Part shown: positions 54,815 to 63,338 of the stretch, piece after piece
How positions within the stretch are numbered: position 1 is the first letter of the stretch
How the letters are laid out: every line of letters begins with the position of its first letter
Assembly (NCBI RefSeq): GCF_900188165.1
Contig: NZ_FZOS01000011.1
Coordinates: forward strand, 1 to 64,000
Reading direction: 5' to 3'
DNA length: 64,000 nucleotides
From: Edaphosphingomonas laterariae
GTDB taxonomy: Bacteria > Pseudomonadota > Alphaproteobacteria > Sphingomonadales > Sphingomonadaceae
The notes under the pieces: generated by a model
Seen by the model: the letters and a program-made list of their open reading frames with translations, nothing else
Told to the model about the DNA's origin: nothing
The model's database searches: none
Made by a program: the position numbers and the translations under genes

Positions 54815-54843
54815 GTTGTCATCCCGCTACCCCGCGCCCATAT
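54815..54843 (+). promoter_or_regulatory. Candidate RpoH (heat-shock) promoter of hslVU
   Basis: GTTGTC (54815-54820), 16 bp, then CCCATAT (54837-54843), 22 bp before the hslV ATG. It has the same spacing as the CTTGAC-N16-CCCATCT element before the DnaJ-type gene. hslVU is a heat-shock operon in many proteobacteria, which supports the call; the -35 deviates at its first base. Confidence 0.55.
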
Positions 54844-54865
54844 CGCCCGTGGAACAGATTACGGA

Positions 54866-55426
54866 ATGGATATGAGCGAAGACAAGATTGGCTGGCACGG
54901 CACGACGATCCTGTCGGTGCGGCGCGGTGTCAAGGTGGTGGTCGCCGGTGACGGCCAGGTTTCGATGGGCAATACGGTGATGAAGCCCAACGCCCGCAAG
55001 GTCCGCCGCCTGCACGACGGATCGGTGATCGGCGGTTTCGCGGGCGCCACGGCGGATGCCTTCACCTTGTTCGAACGGCTGGAACGCAAGCTGGAACAGC
55101 ATCACGGCCAGCTGATGCGCGCCGCGGTGGAACTCGCCAAGGATTGGCGCACCGACAAATATCTCCGCAATCTCGAAGCGATGATGATCGTCGCGGACAA
55201 GGATGTGACGCTGATCCTGACCGGCAATGGCGATGTGCTGGAACCGGTGGGCGGCGTCGCGGCGATCGGTTCGGGCGGCAATTTCGCGCTCGCTGCCGCG
55301 CGCGCGCTGGTCGATTATGAACCTGATGCCGAACGGCTGTGCCGCAAGGCGATGGGCATCGCGGCGGAGGTGTGCGTGTTCACCAACGACCAGCTGACGG
55401 TGGAGACGCTGGATAGCGCCACCTGA
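54866..55426 (+). CDS. hslV: ATP-dependent protease peptidase subunit HslV
   Basis: The proteolytic core of the HslUV (ClpQY) protease, a double hexamer capped by HslU. The 186 residues include a 12-residue propeptide ending WHG, so that Thr13 of GTTILSVRR becomes the N-terminal nucleophile after cleavage. [31 protein letters not shown] and [14 protein letters not shown] are family signatures. ATG 54866 is used; ATG 54872 would remove two residues of the propeptide. First gene of hslVU with a heat-shock-like promoter just upstream. Confidence 0.97.
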   Translation: MDMSEDKIGWHGTTILSVRRGVKVVVAGDGQVSMGNTVMKPNARKVRRLHDGSVIGGFAGATADAFTLFERLERKLEQHHGQLMRAAVELAKDWRTDKYLRNLEAMMIVADKDVTLILTGNGDVLEPVGGVAAIGSGGNFALAAARALVDYEPDAERLCRKAMGIAAEVCVFTNDQLTVETLDSAT

Positions 55427-55521
55427 TCGCGGTCCCGCCCAACGCCTGGCTTGAACCGCGATTGTCCCGCACCGATATCGCCGGTTTCGCCCCCTGAAGT
55501 TCCTTCCCAGAGAAAGCCAGA

Positions 55522-56820
55522 ATGAACGACGCGCTTACCCCCAAGGCAATCGTCCACGCGCTCGACGCGCATATCGTCGGGCAGCAGGAGGCCAAGCGCG
55601 CCGTCGCCGTCGCGCTGCGCAACCGCTGGCGCCGGCAACGGCTGCGGCAGGATCTGCGGGACGAGGTGACGCCCAAGAACATCCTGATGATCGGGCCGAC
55701 GGGCTGCGGCAAGACCGAGATCAGCCGCCGCCTCGCCAAGCTGGCCGATGCGCCCTTCGTGAAGGTGGAAGCGACCAAGTTCACCGAGGTCGGCTATGTC
55801 GGCCGCGATGTGGAGCAGATTGCCCGCGATCTCGTCGAGGAAGCGGTGCGGCTGGAAAAGGAACGCCGCCGCAACGCGGTGAAGGACAAGGCCGAGGAGG
55901 CCGCGCTCATCCGCCTGCTCGACGCGCTGGTCGGCAAGGATGCGAGCGAAGCGACGCGCAGCGCCTTCATCCAGCGGTTCCGCGATGGCCATCTCGACGA
56001 CAAGGAGGTCGAGGTGGAGCTGGAGGACAGCGGTTCGCCTTCGTTCGAGATCCCCGGCATGGGCGGCCAGGTCGGCATGATCAACCTCAGCGACATGATG
56101 GGCAAGCTGGGCGGCGCGCGCACCAAGCGCCGCAAGCTGCCGGTCCGCGCCGCATGGGCCAAGCTGGTTGACGAGGAAGCCGACAAGCGGCTCGATCAGG
56201 ATGAGGTGAGCCGCGTCGCTTTGGCCGACGCCGAAGCCAATGGCATCGTCTTTCTCGACGAGATCGACAAGATCGCGGTCAGCGACGTGCGTGGCGGATC
56301 GGTCAGCCGCGAAGGCGTGCAGCGCGATCTGCTGCCGCTGATCGAAGGCACCACCGTCGCCACCAAATATGGGCCGATGAAGACGGACCATATCCTGTTC
56401 ATCGCCAGCGGCGCCTTCCACGTCGCCAAGCCCAGCGATCTGCTGCCCGAACTGCAGGGCCGCCTGCCGATCCGCGTCGAGCTGCGCGCGCTGACCGAGG
56501 AGGATTTCGTCCGCATCCTTTCGGCCACCCAGGCATCGCTGACCGAGCAATATCGCGCGCTGATCGGCACCGAAGGGGTCGAGATCCGCTTCACCGACGA
56601 TGGCATCGCCGCCATCGCCCGCATCGCGGCGGAGGTGAACGCGCAGGTGGAAAATATCGGCGCCCGCCGGCTTTCCACCGTGATGGAAAAGCTGCTGGAG
56701 GAAGTGAGCTTCGATGCCGAGGATCGCAAGGGCAGCACGCTCGTGATCGATCAGGCCTATGTCGAAAATCAGCTTTCGGCGATCGCGCGCAACACCGATC
56801 TCAGCAAGTTCGTGCTGTAA
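55522..56820 (+). CDS. hslU: HslUV unfoldase ATPase subunit HslU
   Basis: An AAA+ hexamer that unfolds substrates for HslV. It has 432 residues: Walker [10 protein letters not shown] (about 58-66), the pore-loop motif [10 protein letters not shown], an intermediate I domain (about 110-240) with the GMGGQ element, Walker [12 protein letters not shown], sensor region [14 protein letters not shown], and the C-terminal ISRKFVL-like end LSKFVL that activates HslV. It lies 95 bp after hslV. Its 3' end is convergent with radC. Confidence 0.98.
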   Translation: MNDALTPKAIVHALDAHIVGQQEAKRAVAVALRNRWRRQRLRQDLRDEVTPKNILMIGPTGCGKTEISRRLAKLADAPFVKVEATKFTEVGYVGRDVEQIARDLVEEAVRLEKERRRNAVKDKAEEAALIRLLDALVGKDASEATRSAFIQRFRDGHLDDKEVEVELEDSGSPSFEIPGMGGQVGMINLSDMMGKLGGARTKRRKLPVRAAWAKLVDEEADKRLDQDEVSRVALADAEANGIVFLDEIDKIAVSDVRGGSVSREGVQRDLLPLIEGTTVATKYGPMKTDHILFIASGAFHVAKPSDLLPELQGRLPIRVELRALTEEDFVRILSATQASLTEQYRALIGTEGVEIRFTDDGIAAIARIAAEVNAQVENIGARRLSTVMEKLLEEVSFDAEDRKGSTLVIDQAYVENQLSAIARNTDLSKFVL

Positions 56821-56841
56821 GGGCCGGGGCGGGGCGGGGGG

Positions 56842-57531
56842 CTACATCAGCCCCATCGCCCGCAGGCTGGCATGGCCTTCGCCAGCGATGACGATATGAT
56901 CGTGGACGGTAATGCCCAGCGGCTTGCCGGCCGCGATCAGTTCGCGGGTCAGGGCGATATCCTGCCGGCTGGGGGTGGGATCGCCCGACGGGTGGTTGTG
57001 GACCAGGATCAGCGCCGCCGAGCCAAGATCGATCGCGCGGCGGACGATTTCGCGGACATAGACCGCCGCCTGATCCACCGATCCTTCGGACACCAGATCG
57101 TCGCGGATCAGCAGATTCTTGGCGTTGAGGTGCAGCACGCGGACGCGTTCGATGCCGCGATGGGCCATGTCGGCGCGCAGATAATCGAGCAGCGCCTGCC
57201 AACTCGCCAGCACCGGCCGTTCGGCGACGCGCGATCGCAGCAGGCGGAGCGCCGCGGCCTCGGCGATCTTGATCGCGGCGACCGCGTTTTCACTCAGACC
57301 CCCCTTGCGGGCGAGTGCCGCCGGCTCCGCGCTGAACAGCGCGCCGAGGCTGCCGAATTCCGCCAGCAGCCGCCGCGCCATCGGCTTGGTGTCGCGGCGC
57401 GGGATGGCAAGGGCGAGCAGATATTCGACCAGTTCATGATCGTGCAGCGCATCCGGCCCCTGTGCGGCCAGCCGCGCGCGCAGCCGGGCGCGGTGGCCGC
57501 TGGCGTCGTTGGCGGGATCGGCATCGCTCAT
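56842..57531 (-). CDS. radC: RadC family JAB-domain protein
   Basis: A 229-residue protein called RadC; a real role in DNA repair is doubtful for the family. It has an N-terminal helix-hairpin-helix-like region (about 10-90) and a C-terminal JAB/MPN-like domain. The metal-binding HNHPSGDPTPSRQD (HxH, then Ser and Asp) is intact, so a metallopeptidase or nuclease fold with a full site is present. It is convergent with hslU and divergent from ydbH, on its own transcript. Confidence 0.9.
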   Translation of the reverse strand: MSDADPANDASGHRARLRARLAAQGPDALHDHELVEYLLALAIPRRDTKPMARRLLAEFGSLGALFSAEPAALARKGGLSENAVAAIKIAEAAALRLLRSRVAERPVLASWQALLDYLRADMAHRGIERVRVLHLNAKNLLIRDDLVSEGSVDQAAVYVREIVRRAIDLGSAALILVHNHPSGDPTPSRQDIALTRELIAAGKPLGITVHDHIVIAGEGHASLRAMGLM

Positions 57532-57608
57532 GGCGGGGGACTGTGCATGGGTCGTGACGGCGGCGCAACCGAATCGCGCTGGCCCAAGGCGGCCGCGTCG
57601 CGCTAGAG

Positions 57609-60600
57609 ATGGCGCGGATGGATGAAGGCGAAACGGTGCGCCCGCCCAAGCGGATCAAGCGGTTGGCGGCCGGGCTGGCGCTCCCCGCGGTCGTGCTGGG
57701 CGTGCTGTGGTTCGAGCGTCGGCCGATCGCCGAACATTATGTCGATCGGGCGCTGGCCGAACGTGGCTTGCCGGCGCGCTATCGCATCGCCGCGCTCGGG
57801 CCGTTCACGCAGCGGCTGGAGGATGTTTCGCTCGGCGATCCCGCCCGGCCCGATCTGACTGCCGACTGGGCCGAACTGCGGCTCGCCTGGGGCTTTGGTG
57901 GCCCGCAGGTGGTGGAAGTGCGTGCCGGCGGCGTGCGCCTCAATGGCCGGCTGGTCGATGGCAAGCTGAACCTGGGCAGTCTCGACAGGCTGATGCCGGC
58001 GCCGACGGGCGCCCCGTTCGCGCTGCCCGACCTGCGCGTCGCGCTGGACGATGCCCGGCTCGGGCTGGAAACGCCGGCCGGCCGGATCGGCCTGGCGCTC
58101 GACGGGCAGGGCAATCTCGCCCGGGACTTTCGTGGCCGGCTCAGGCTCCATGCCCCGCGCCTTTCCGCCGGGGATTGCAATGCGGTCGGCCTGCTGATCG
58201 CGGCGGAGGTGCGGACCGCGAAGTCGGGTATCGCGCTCGACGGGCCGGTCGATCTCGGCTCGCTGGCCTGTGATGGCGCGGGCGGGCTGGGGCAGGTGAA
58301 GGGCCGCGCCCGGCTGAAGCTGGCGGGCGATCTTGGCGATGCCGAAGGGGATGTGTCGCTGCTCGCCGCCAACGGGCAGATCGCTTCGGTCACCGCCAAG
58401 GATTGGCGTTTCGTGGGCAAGTTCGCGGCGGATCTCGATGCGGGCGAGGGCGGGCTGGAAGGCGATATCGGCTTCGTCGATGCCGCCGCACCCGCCGATC
58501 TGCGTGCCAGCCTGCGCGATTATCGCGGGGCGCTGGCCGGCAGCCCGGTCGCCCCGCTCGTCCCGCCGCTGGTCGACGCGCTGGCCGGCGCCAGCGGCGA
58601 CGTGGATGGCAAGGCGCGCCTGCTGCTCCGCCATGGCCGGACGACCGATGTGCACCTGCGTGACATCGCCCTCGAATCGGCAACGGCCGCGCGGCTGACG
58701 CTGCGCGACGGGAAGGGAATCGGCTGGTCCTCGGCCGCAGGCATCACGGCCGACGGCGCTTTGCGGCTGGCTGGCGGCGGCTTGCCCGAGATTGCCGGCC
58801 GGCTGGCCATCGCCGGTGGCGGGGGCGAGGGACGCTTCACCGTGGCGCCGATCGCGGCCGGTGGCGCGCGGCTGGCGCTGGCGCCGATCCGCATCGACGC
58901 CGATGGCGGCAGCTATCGCGTGCAGACGGCGGCGACGCTCGATGGCCCGCTGGGCGATGGCGCCGTGCGGGGGCTGGCGATGCCGTTGACGGCGCGGATC
59001 GGGGGCAATGGCGCGATCGCACTCAACACCGCCTGCGCGCCGCTTTCCTTCGAATCGCTTGCGGTCGCGGGCATTCGCCTTGCTCCGGCGCGGCTGCCGC
59101 TGTGCCCGACCGGAAAGGCGCTGGTGACGATCGCGCCCGATGGCGGCGTTGGCGGGGGCGGGGCGATTCCCGGCCTGAAGCTTGCGGGCCATGTCGGCGG
59201 TGCGCCGCTTACCATCGTCAATCGCCGCTTCGGGTTCGACATCGGCCGCCCCGGCTTCATTGCCGATACGGTGGCGATTCGGCTGGGCGCGGGTGATTCG
59301 GTCAGCCGGCTGGATGTCGACCGGCTCACCGGGCAGGCGGATGCGCGGGGGCTGGCGGGCCGATTCGAAGGCGCTGCCGGGCAGATCGGCGCCGTGCCGC
59401 TGCTGCTGTCCGAAGGGCAGGGCGACTGGCGGCTGGCCAATGCCGATCTCAGCCTCACCGGCCGGCTCAAGGTTGCCGATGCGGCCGCCGACCCGCGTTT
59501 CGAGCCATTGATTTCGGATGACGTGCGGCTGAGCCTGATCGACGGCCGCATCCACGCCACCGGCCAGTTGCGCCAGCCCGAGACCAATGTCGCCGTGGCC
59601 GCCGTGCGGATCGACCATGATCTGGCCAAGGCGCGCGGCACCGCGCTGCTCGATGTGCCCGGCATCACCTTCGGCCGGGCTCTGCAGCCCGAAAGGCTGA
59701 CCCGGCTGACCTTTGGCGTCGTCGCCAATGTCGAAGGCACGGTGCGCGGTGAAGGGCGAATCGACTGGAATGATGCCGGCGTCACCAGCACGGGCGCCTT
59801 CCGCACCGATTCGCTCGATCTGGCGGCCGCCTTCGGCCCCGTGCGCGGATTGGCCGGCGAAATCCGTTTCTCCGATCTGCTCGGGCTTGAAACCCCGCCG
59901 GGGCAGGAGGTGCGGCTGGCCGAGGTGAATCCCGGCGTCGCGGTGACCGACGGCCTGATCCGTTACCAGCTGCTCCCCGGCCAGAAGCTGCGCGTCGAGG
60001 GCGGGCGCTGGCCGTTTTCGGGCGGTGAGCTGTTTCTGGAGCCCACGGTGATGGATTTCGCCCAGCCCGTGGCGCGTCATATGACCTTTCGGGTGGCGGG
60101 GCTGGATGCCGCGCAGTTCATCCAGCAGTTCGAGTTCGAGAACATCGCCGGCACCGGCATTTTCGACGGCACCCTGCCGATGGTGTTCGACGATTCGGGC
60201 GGCCGAATCGAAAACGGGCTGCTCAAGGTCCGCGAAGGCGGCGGCACGCTCGCTTATGTCGGCGAACTCAGCAATGAGGATCTAGGCACCTTCGGCAAGA
60301 TGGCGTTCGATGCGCTGAAATCCATGCGATACGACAATCTGGCCATCCGGCTGGACGGCAATCTCGACGGCGAAATCGTCAGTGAAATCCTGTTCACGGG
60401 CATCAACGAACGGCCGATTGGCGGCGAGAAGCTGGAAGGCATGGCGGAGGAGCTGACCGGCCTGCCGTTCCGCTTCAACATCACGGTGCGGGCGCCGTTC
60501 CGCGGGCTGGTGAGCACGGCGAGCAATTTCATCGATCCCACCGCCCTGATTCGCAATCAGAAGCCGGGCGATTCGCCCAAGCCCGTTCAGACGCAGGAAA

Positions 60601-60617
60601 GCGAAGATAAGCGATGA
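57609..60617 (+). CDS. ydbH: YdbH-type intermembrane AsmA-like protein
   Basis: A 1002-residue envelope protein with one N-terminal membrane anchor (about 18-36, RLAAGLALPAVVLGVLWFER) and a very long beta-rich periplasmic body made of repeated AsmA/TamB-like strands. The C-terminal YdbH domain is recognised from GIFDGTLPMVFDDSGGRIEN, GGGTLAYVGELS and LPFRFNITVRAPFRGLV. In E. coli, YdbH with the lipoprotein YnbE bridges inner and outer membranes and supports lipid supply to the outer membrane, redundantly with TamB and YhdP. The stop overlaps the ATG at 60614 as ATGA. First gene of ydbH-ynbE-ydbL, the same order as in E. coli. Confidence 0.9.
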   Translation: MARMDEGETVRPPKRIKRLAAGLALPAVVLGVLWFERRPIAEHYVDRALAERGLPARYRIAALGPFTQRLEDVSLGDPARPDLTADWAELRLAWGFGGPQVVEVRAGGVRLNGRLVDGKLNLGSLDRLMPAPTGAPFALPDLRVALDDARLGLETPAGRIGLALDGQGNLARDFRGRLRLHAPRLSAGDCNAVGLLIAAEVRTAKSGIALDGPVDLGSLACDGAGGLGQVKGRARLKLAGDLGDAEGDVSLLAANGQIASVTAKDWRFVGKFAADLDAGEGGLEGDIGFVDAAAPADLRASLRDYRGALAGSPVAPLVPPLVDALAGASGDVDGKARLLLRHGRTTDVHLRDIALESATAARLTLRDGKGIGWSSAAGITADGALRLAGGGLPEIAGRLAIAGGGGEGRFTVAPIAAGGARLALAPIRIDADGGSYRVQTAATLDGPLGDGAVRGLAMPLTARIGGNGAIALNTACAPLSFESLAVAGIRLAPARLPLCPTGKALVTIAPDGGVGGGGAIPGLKLAGHVGGAPLTIVNRRFGFDIGRPGFIADTVAIRLGAGDSVSRLDVDRLTGQADARGLAGRFEGAAGQIGAVPLLLSEGQGDWRLANADLSLTGRLKVADAAADPRFEPLISDDVRLSLIDGRIHATGQLRQPETNVAVAAVRIDHDLAKARGTALLDVPGITFGRALQPERLTRLTFGVVANVEGTVRGEGRIDWNDAGVTSTGAFRTDSLDLAAAFGPVRGLAGEIRFSDLLGLETPPGQEVRLAEVNPGVAVTDGLIRYQLLPGQKLRVEGGRWPFSGGELFLEPTVMDFAQPVARHMTFRVAGLDAAQFIQQFEFENIAGTGIFDGTLPMVFDDSGGRIENGLLKVREGGGTLAYVGELSNEDLGTFGKMAFDALKSMRYDNLAIRLDGNLDGEIVSEILFTGINERPIGGEKLEGMAEELTGLPFRFNITVRAPFRGLVSTASNFIDPTALIRNQKPGDSPKPVQTQESEDKR

Positions 60618-60664
60618 TCTTCGTGATAGAGGCGTTCGATCTCGAACGAAGCAAGGGGATGTTG

Positions 60665-60853
60665 ATGACGGGGATGCGTGTGATTTTCTGCGGCGGCATG
60701 GCGCTGCTCGCGGGGGGCTGCATCCAGGTGAAGGCGCCCGACAAGCCGATCGAGATCAACCTGAACGTGAACGTGAAGCAGGAAGTGGTGGTGCGTCTGC
60801 AAAAGGACGCGCAGGAATTCATCACCGAAAATCCGGAGTTGTTCCCGCAATGA
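60665..60853 (+). CDS. ynbE: YnbE family outer-membrane lipoprotein
   Basis: A 62-residue lipoprotein, about the same size as E. coli YnbE. The signal peptide ends in the lipobox LAGGC, with lipidated Cys at residue 19. The mature part VKAPDKPIEINLNVNVKQEV is the short strand that in E. coli caps the YdbH groove. The start ATG 60665 has AAGGGG 6 bp upstream; the frame also begins at 60614, overlapping ydbH, but that would put about 17 charged residues in front of the signal peptide. The stop overlaps the ydbL ATG as ATGA. Confidence 0.88.
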   Translation: MTGMRVIFCGGMALLAGGCIQVKAPDKPIEINLNVNVKQEVVVRLQKDAQEFITENPELFPQ

Positions 60854-61236
60854 CACGCAAGACCAAGCTGTCGCTCATCGGTGCCGCTGCCGCCCTCGCG
60901 CTGGGCGTCGCGGGAATCGCCATGGCGCAGGATGCGGCGCTTTCGGCGGCCATTGCCAGCGGCCAGGTGGGCGAGCAGGCCGATGGCTATATGGGCATCG
61001 CCAAGCCGGTGGGCGGCGACATCCGTTCGGCGGTGGAGGCGCTCAACATCAAGCGGCGCGCGGCCTATACCGATCAGGCGGCCAAGCATGGCGTGGCGCT
61101 GCGCGAATGGGCGGCGACGATCGGCTGCCAGACGCTGCGCAACCGCGTGAAGCCGGGCCAGGCCTATCTGCTGCCCGATGGCGTGTGGCGGGTGAAGGAT
61201 GCCAGCCCGATCGCGCTGCCGGGCAACTGCGGCTGA
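60850..61236 (+). CDS. ydbL: YdbL family periplasmic protein
   Basis: A 128-residue secreted protein with a signal peptide (about 1-26, ending IAMAQ). The mature domain has the YdbL/DUF1318 pattern: GYMGIAKPVGGDIRSAVEAL, RRAAYTDQAAKHGV and a Cys pair (IGCQ, GNCG). In E. coli, YdbL modulates the YdbH-YnbE bridge. Last gene of the ydbH-ynbE-ydbL operon and translationally coupled to ynbE. Confidence 0.88.
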   Translation: MTRKTKLSLIGAAAALALGVAGIAMAQDAALSAAIASGQVGEQADGYMGIAKPVGGDIRSAVEALNIKRRAAYTDQAAKHGVALREWAATIGCQTLRNRVKPGQAYLLPDGVWRVKDASPIALPGNCG

Positions 61237-61263
61237 TCGGCAAGCGAAGGCGCACCCCCGCGG

Positions 61264-61292
61264 TTGACTTGGGCGACCCCCCTTCCTAAAGG
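61264..61292 (+). promoter_or_regulatory. Candidate promoter of the ATP synthase Fo operon
   Basis: TTGACT (61264-61269) is a good -35; TAAAGG lies 17 bp further on (61287-61292) as a weak -10. It is about 67 bp upstream of the atpI start, in the 122-bp gap after ydbL. Confidence 0.4.
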
Positions 61293-61358
61293 GGCCTCGC
61301 CTTGGCGGGGTCGCTCGTCGGCATGTCTGTCGCGCGCTCCGAAGGGAGAGGGGATGAC

Positions 61359-61679
61359 ATGGCGAAGGACGAACCCGGGCAGGATCCGCCCAGTGTCGAA
61401 GACGCGCGGCTCACATCGCTGCAACAGCGATTGAAAGCTGCCGCGGAAGCGGAACGGGACAGGACCGCCACCAAGCAGGCGAAGCCCGGAAAGGGCTATT
61501 CCCAAGGGAATCGCGTGCTGGCGGAACTGATAGCGGGGCCTGCGGTGGGCGCACTGGTCGGCTGGGTCTTGGACCGCTGGCTGGGCACCACGCCTTGGAT
61601 ACTGTTGGCGATGCTGTTCCTCGGAATCGGTGTCGGCTTCAGGAATATCATACGGATTTCAAACGAGCGCCCGGAGTGA
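61359..61679 (+). CDS. atpI: ATP synthase assembly protein AtpI
   Basis: A small inner-membrane protein that helps assemble the c-ring. The 106 residues have a charged, disordered N-terminal 50 with a coiled-coil-like stretch (LTSLQQRLKAAAEAERDRTA) and two C-terminal membrane helices (ELIAGPAVGALVGWVLDRWL, PWILLAMLFLGIGVGFRNII), the DUF3329/AtpI pattern. ATG 61359 follows AGGGGATG. First gene of the Fo operon, 34 bp before atpB. Confidence 0.88.
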   Translation: MAKDEPGQDPPSVEDARLTSLQQRLKAAAEAERDRTATKQAKPGKGYSQGNRVLAELIAGPAVGALVGWVLDRWLGTTPWILLAMLFLGIGVGFRNIIRISNERPE

Positions 61680-61713
61680 TTCGGGCGCTTGGCGCATAAA
61701 CAGGGGCCAAGCG

Positions 61714-62502
61714 GTGGCGGCAGAAGGCGGCAAGATCGATCCGATGCACCAGTTCCTGATCGAACCTTTGTTCGGTCGGACCTGGGAGATCGCGGGCTAT
61801 AATATCGCGTTCACCAATTCGGCGCTGTTCATGGTGGTTACCCTGGCGCTGATCTGGGTGTTCATGCTTGGCGGCATGAAGCGTGCGCTGATCCCCGGCC
61901 GCTGGCAGGCCGCGGTGGAAGGTTTCACCGGCTTCATTTCGAACATGATGCACGCGAACATCGGCCCGAAGGGCAAGGCGTTCACGCCTTATGTGTTCTC
62001 GCTGTTCATGTTCATCCTCGTCGCCAACCTGGTCGGCATGATGCCGATCGGCATCGTCCCCGGGCTCCACGCCTTCACGGTGACGAGCCACCTGACGGTC
62101 ACCGGCGTTCTGGCGATCATCAGCTTCTCGATCGTGCTGATCGTCGGCTTCGCGAAGCATGGCCTGCACTTCTTCTCGCTGTTCATCCCGCACGGCACCC
62201 CCGTGCCGATGATTCCGCTGATCTTCCTGATCGAGCTGTTCTCGTTCCTGATCCGCCCCTTCTCGCTCGGTCTGCGACTGTTCGTGGCGATGACGGCGGG
62301 GCACATCCTGCTCAAGGTTCTCGCCGGCTTCGTGATCAACGGGCTGAACGCGGGTGCCGGTATCGCGGCGATCGTTTCGCTGCCCAGTTTCATCCTGATG
62401 ATCGGTATCACCCTGCTCGAACTGCTGGTGTGCGCGATCCAGGCCTATGTCTTTGCACTGCTCACGTCGCTCTACCTGAACGACGCGATCAACCTGCACT
62501 GA
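61714..62502 (+). CDS. atpB: ATP synthase Fo subunit a
   Basis: Forms the proton half-channels next to the c-ring. The 262 residues have five to six membrane helices. The essential Arg lies in RPFSLGLRLFVAMTAGHILL, and FLIELFSFL and AYVFALLTSLYLNDAINLH are family signatures. The GTG start at 61714 is supported by AGGGG 8 bp upstream and keeps the conserved N-terminus AAEGGKIDPMHQF; the first ATG (MHQF) would remove it. Confidence 0.96.
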   Translation: MAAEGGKIDPMHQFLIEPLFGRTWEIAGYNIAFTNSALFMVVTLALIWVFMLGGMKRALIPGRWQAAVEGFTGFISNMMHANIGPKGKAFTPYVFSLFMFILVANLVGMMPIGIVPGLHAFTVTSHLTVTGVLAIISFSIVLIVGFAKHGLHFFSLFIPHGTPVPMIPLIFLIELFSFLIRPFSLGLRLFVAMTAGHILLKVLAGFVINGLNAGAGIAAIVSLPSFILMIGITLLELLVCAIQAYVFALLTSLYLNDAINLH

Positions 62503-62545
62503 GTTTGTTCTTAACCTTCTAACGATTTCGACAAGGGAGTTTATC

Positions 62546-62773
62546 ATGGACGCAGAAGCCGCGAAGCTGGTTGGTGCCGGTCTGGCCGCGATCGGTGTGG
62601 GCCTCGCCGCGCTCGGCGTGGGTAACGTCTTCGGCTCGTTCCTCGAGAGCGCGCTGCGCAACCCGGCCGCTGCCGACGGCCAGCAGGGCCGCCTGTTCAT
62701 CGGCTTCGCCGCCGCCGAACTTCTCGGCCTGCTGGCGTTCGTCGTTGCGATGATCCTGCTGTTCGTCGCCTAA
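62546..62773 (+). CDS. atpE: ATP synthase Fo subunit c
   Basis: The rotor ring subunit, present in ten or more copies. The 75 residues form a hairpin of two helices: the first has the small-residue motif AGLAAIGVGLAALGVG, the loop is RNPAAADGQQGR, and the second carries the proton-binding Glu58 in FAAAELLGLLAF. No sodium-binding residue pattern is obvious, so it is proton-coupled. A perfect 10-bp hairpin lies 10 bp after the stop codon. Confidence 0.98.
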   Translation: MDAEAAKLVGAGLAAIGVGLAALGVGNVFGSFLESALRNPAAADGQQGRLFIGFAAAELLGLLAFVVAMILLFVA

Positions 62774-62783
62774 CAGACTGTCC

Positions 62784-62805
62784 GGGGCCGGACCCGTCCG
62801 GCCCC
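62784..62805 (+). promoter_or_regulatory. Intercistronic hairpin after atpE
   Basis: GGGGCCGGAC (62784-62793) and GTCCGGCCCC (62796-62805) are perfectly complementary with a 2-nt loop. No T-run follows, and b' begins 25 bp further on. It could stabilise atpE mRNA and/or lower expression of the downstream b subunits, matching the high copy number of subunit c. Confidence 0.75.
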
Positions 62806-62830
62806 TCCCAATTTTCGAGCGGGATTTCCC

Positions 62831-63325
62831 ATGCCTCAGATCGCCCAGATTCTTGAGACCTATGCGTCCCAGATCTTCTGGCTGCTCATCGTTTTCGGCC
62901 TGATCTACTTCGGTATCGGCAAGGCGATGCTGCCCAAGATCGAGGCGACCGTGGAAGCCCGTGACCGCAAGATCGCCGACGATCTCGAGGCGGCCAAGAA
63001 GGCGCATGCCGACGCGGACCAGACCGAAGAGGACTATCGCGCCAAGATCGACGCTGCCCGCGCCGCCGCGCAGAAGGCGACGCAGGAAGCCAAGGCGGCT
63101 TCCGCCGTCGAGGCGGAACAGCGCGTCAAGGCCGCCGACACGGAGCTTGCCGCCAAAACCGCCGATGCGGATGCCCGCATCGCGGCCGCCCAGGCACAGG
63201 CGCTTGCCGGGATCGAGGACGTCGCCGCCGATGCGGCGCAGGAGATCGTTTCCAAGGTCTCGGGCGTGGCGGTCAGCCGCGATCAGGCCGCCAGCGCGGT
63301 GAAGGCCGCCCTGGCCAATGGCTGA
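62831..63325 (+). CDS. ATP synthase Fo subunit b' (peripheral stalk)
   Basis: One of the two different b-type stalk subunits typical of alphaproteobacteria and photosynthetic bacteria. The 164 residues have an N-terminal membrane helix (about 14-33, QIFWLLIVFGLIYFGIG) then KAMLPKIEATVEARDRKIAD and a long Ala/Lys/Glu-rich helix forming a coiled coil. Being first of the pair and lacking a long N-terminal extension favours b'. The stop lies 13 bp before the ATG of subunit b. Confidence 0.92.
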   Translation: MPQIAQILETYASQIFWLLIVFGLIYFGIGKAMLPKIEATVEARDRKIADDLEAAKKAHADADQTEEDYRAKIDAARAAAQKATQEAKAASAVEAEQRVKAADTELAAKTADADARIAAAQAQALAGIEDVAADAAQEIVSKVSGVAVSRDQAASAVKAALANG

Positions 63326-63338
63326 GGAGGCACACACC

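Noticed and set aside
54604-54951. A 115-codon plus-strand frame before hslV
   Set aside because: It runs into hslV in another frame and contains its promoter region. Arg/Trp-rich composition and no ribosome site argue against it.
57603-60080. An 825-codon minus-strand frame opposite ydbH
   Set aside because: Arg/Gln/Gly-rich antisense shadow; ydbH has a membrane anchor, a conserved C-terminal domain and operon partners.
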